The position numbers and the translations under genes were made by a program. Below the pieces are notes generated by a model, which worked only from the letters and a program-made list of their open reading frames with translations, was not told the origin of the DNA and made no database searches. Positions 5,767 through 6,018 of a DNA stretch of 6,018 nucleotides are shown here, piece after piece. How positions within the stretch are numbered: the first letter of the stretch is position 1; each line of letters begins with the position of its first letter. Source of the DNA: CAYTCZ01 sp964436315 (GTDB lineage: Bacteria > Actinomycetota > Thermoleophilia > Gaiellales > Gaiellaceae); NCBI GenBank assembly GCA_964436315.1, contig CAYTCZ010000188.1:1-6018 (forward strand). The letters are read 5' to 3'.

Positions 5767-6018
5767 AGCCCTCTGAAAAAATCCGCGTCGAGGACGCCGC
5801 CGAGGATCGTCCCGGCGTGATCCGGCGGAGGCGAGCCACCGGCCGGCGGGCAAAGAGGCGCGTGGAGAACTGGCCGCGCCCGGGGTGGACGACGGCGAGC
5901 TCGGCCCTGTGAGAGCCTTCCGTGACTGTCGCACGCGAACGTCGATCAGGGAGATCCCCGAGATCGCCTCAGGGTCTGATTCCGGGACAGCCCCGGGAGA
6001 TCCCGGATTGTGGCCTCA
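5767..6018. other. No recognisable gene
   Basis: The DNA is very GC-rich and frames stay open by chance on both strands. None gives a peptide I recognise. A degraded upstream part of the LAL regulator is expected on the minus strand, but I cannot trace it past about 5766; an A6 run near 5776-5781 may mark a frameshift. Confidence 0.4.
5949..6006. repeat. GGGAGATCCC direct repeats and a nested palindrome
   Basis: GGGAGATCCC occurs at 5949-5958 and 5995-6004. The second copy is embedded in CCGGGA-GA-TCCCGG (5993-6006), a perfect inverted repeat with a 2-bp centre. A further CCGGGA lies at 5982-5987. The cluster is cut by the window edge. It may be part of a longer repeat, a regulator site, or simple GC-rich repetition. 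Confidence 0.35.

Noticed and set aside
5305..5820. Plus-strand open frame of 171 codons
   Set aside because: It is antisense to the LAL-regulator and secreted-protein fragments and translates to Arg/Ala/Pro-rich sequence without family features; a shadow of GC-rich decayed genes.
1..6018. CRISPR array, rRNA, intact insertion sequence or transposase
   Set aside because: No regularly spaced repeats, no rRNA-like stretches, no transposase motifs and no terminal inverted repeats with target duplications were seen.

Overview
The window is high-GC bacterial DNA with a strong G/C bias at third codon positions. It centres on a prenylated-FMN (prFMN) decarboxylase module. The origin is most likely a high-GC Gram-positive (actinobacterial) genome. 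A remnant of a large LuxR-family (LAL/MalT-like) regulator, of a kind abundant in Actinobacteria and Thermoleophilia, and a PPOX-fold protein of actinobacterial look suggest this. Taxonomy is inference only.

Layout from left to right. (1) Positions 3-251, + strand: an open frame running in from the left edge, possibly the 3' end of a gene, which collides with the next gene. (2) 166-651, - strand: a small FMN-binding split-barrel (PPOX-type) protein. (3) 673-2367, + strand: a class I adenylate-forming acyl/aryl-CoA ligase, divergent from (2) with only 21 nt between the start codons. (4) 2368-2442: a short gap between convergent genes. (5) 4912-2443, - strand: ubiX (flavin prenyltransferase), then a possible unlisted small gene of 77 codons, then ubiD (prFMN-dependent decarboxylase/carboxylase). 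ubiX and ubiD both have good ribosome binding sites. (6) 4913-5202: a noncoding leader with two inverted repeats, one a nearly perfect 20-bp palindrome about 50 bp upstream of ubiX and a likely operator. (7) 5203-5766, - strand: gene debris. A LAL regulator fragment with an internal deletion and a truncated C-terminus abuts a piece of what looks like a secreted protein. An ORF that spans both is a chance mosaic, not a gene. (8) 5767-6018: no recognisable gene; short GC-rich repeats at the right edge.

Working model (inference): UbiX makes prFMN from FMN and a prenyl phosphate, and UbiD uses it to decarboxylate, or in reverse carboxylate, an aromatic or unsaturated acid. The facing CoA ligase could activate the acid before or after that step, as in CoA-dependent aromatic degradation. 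The PPOX-fold protein could be a flavin-handling accessory. No hydratase, dehydrogenase or ring-reductase gene is visible, so the substrate cannot be named. The absence of a regulator gene next to the palindrome, and the debris upstream, suggest the module sits at a rearranged site.
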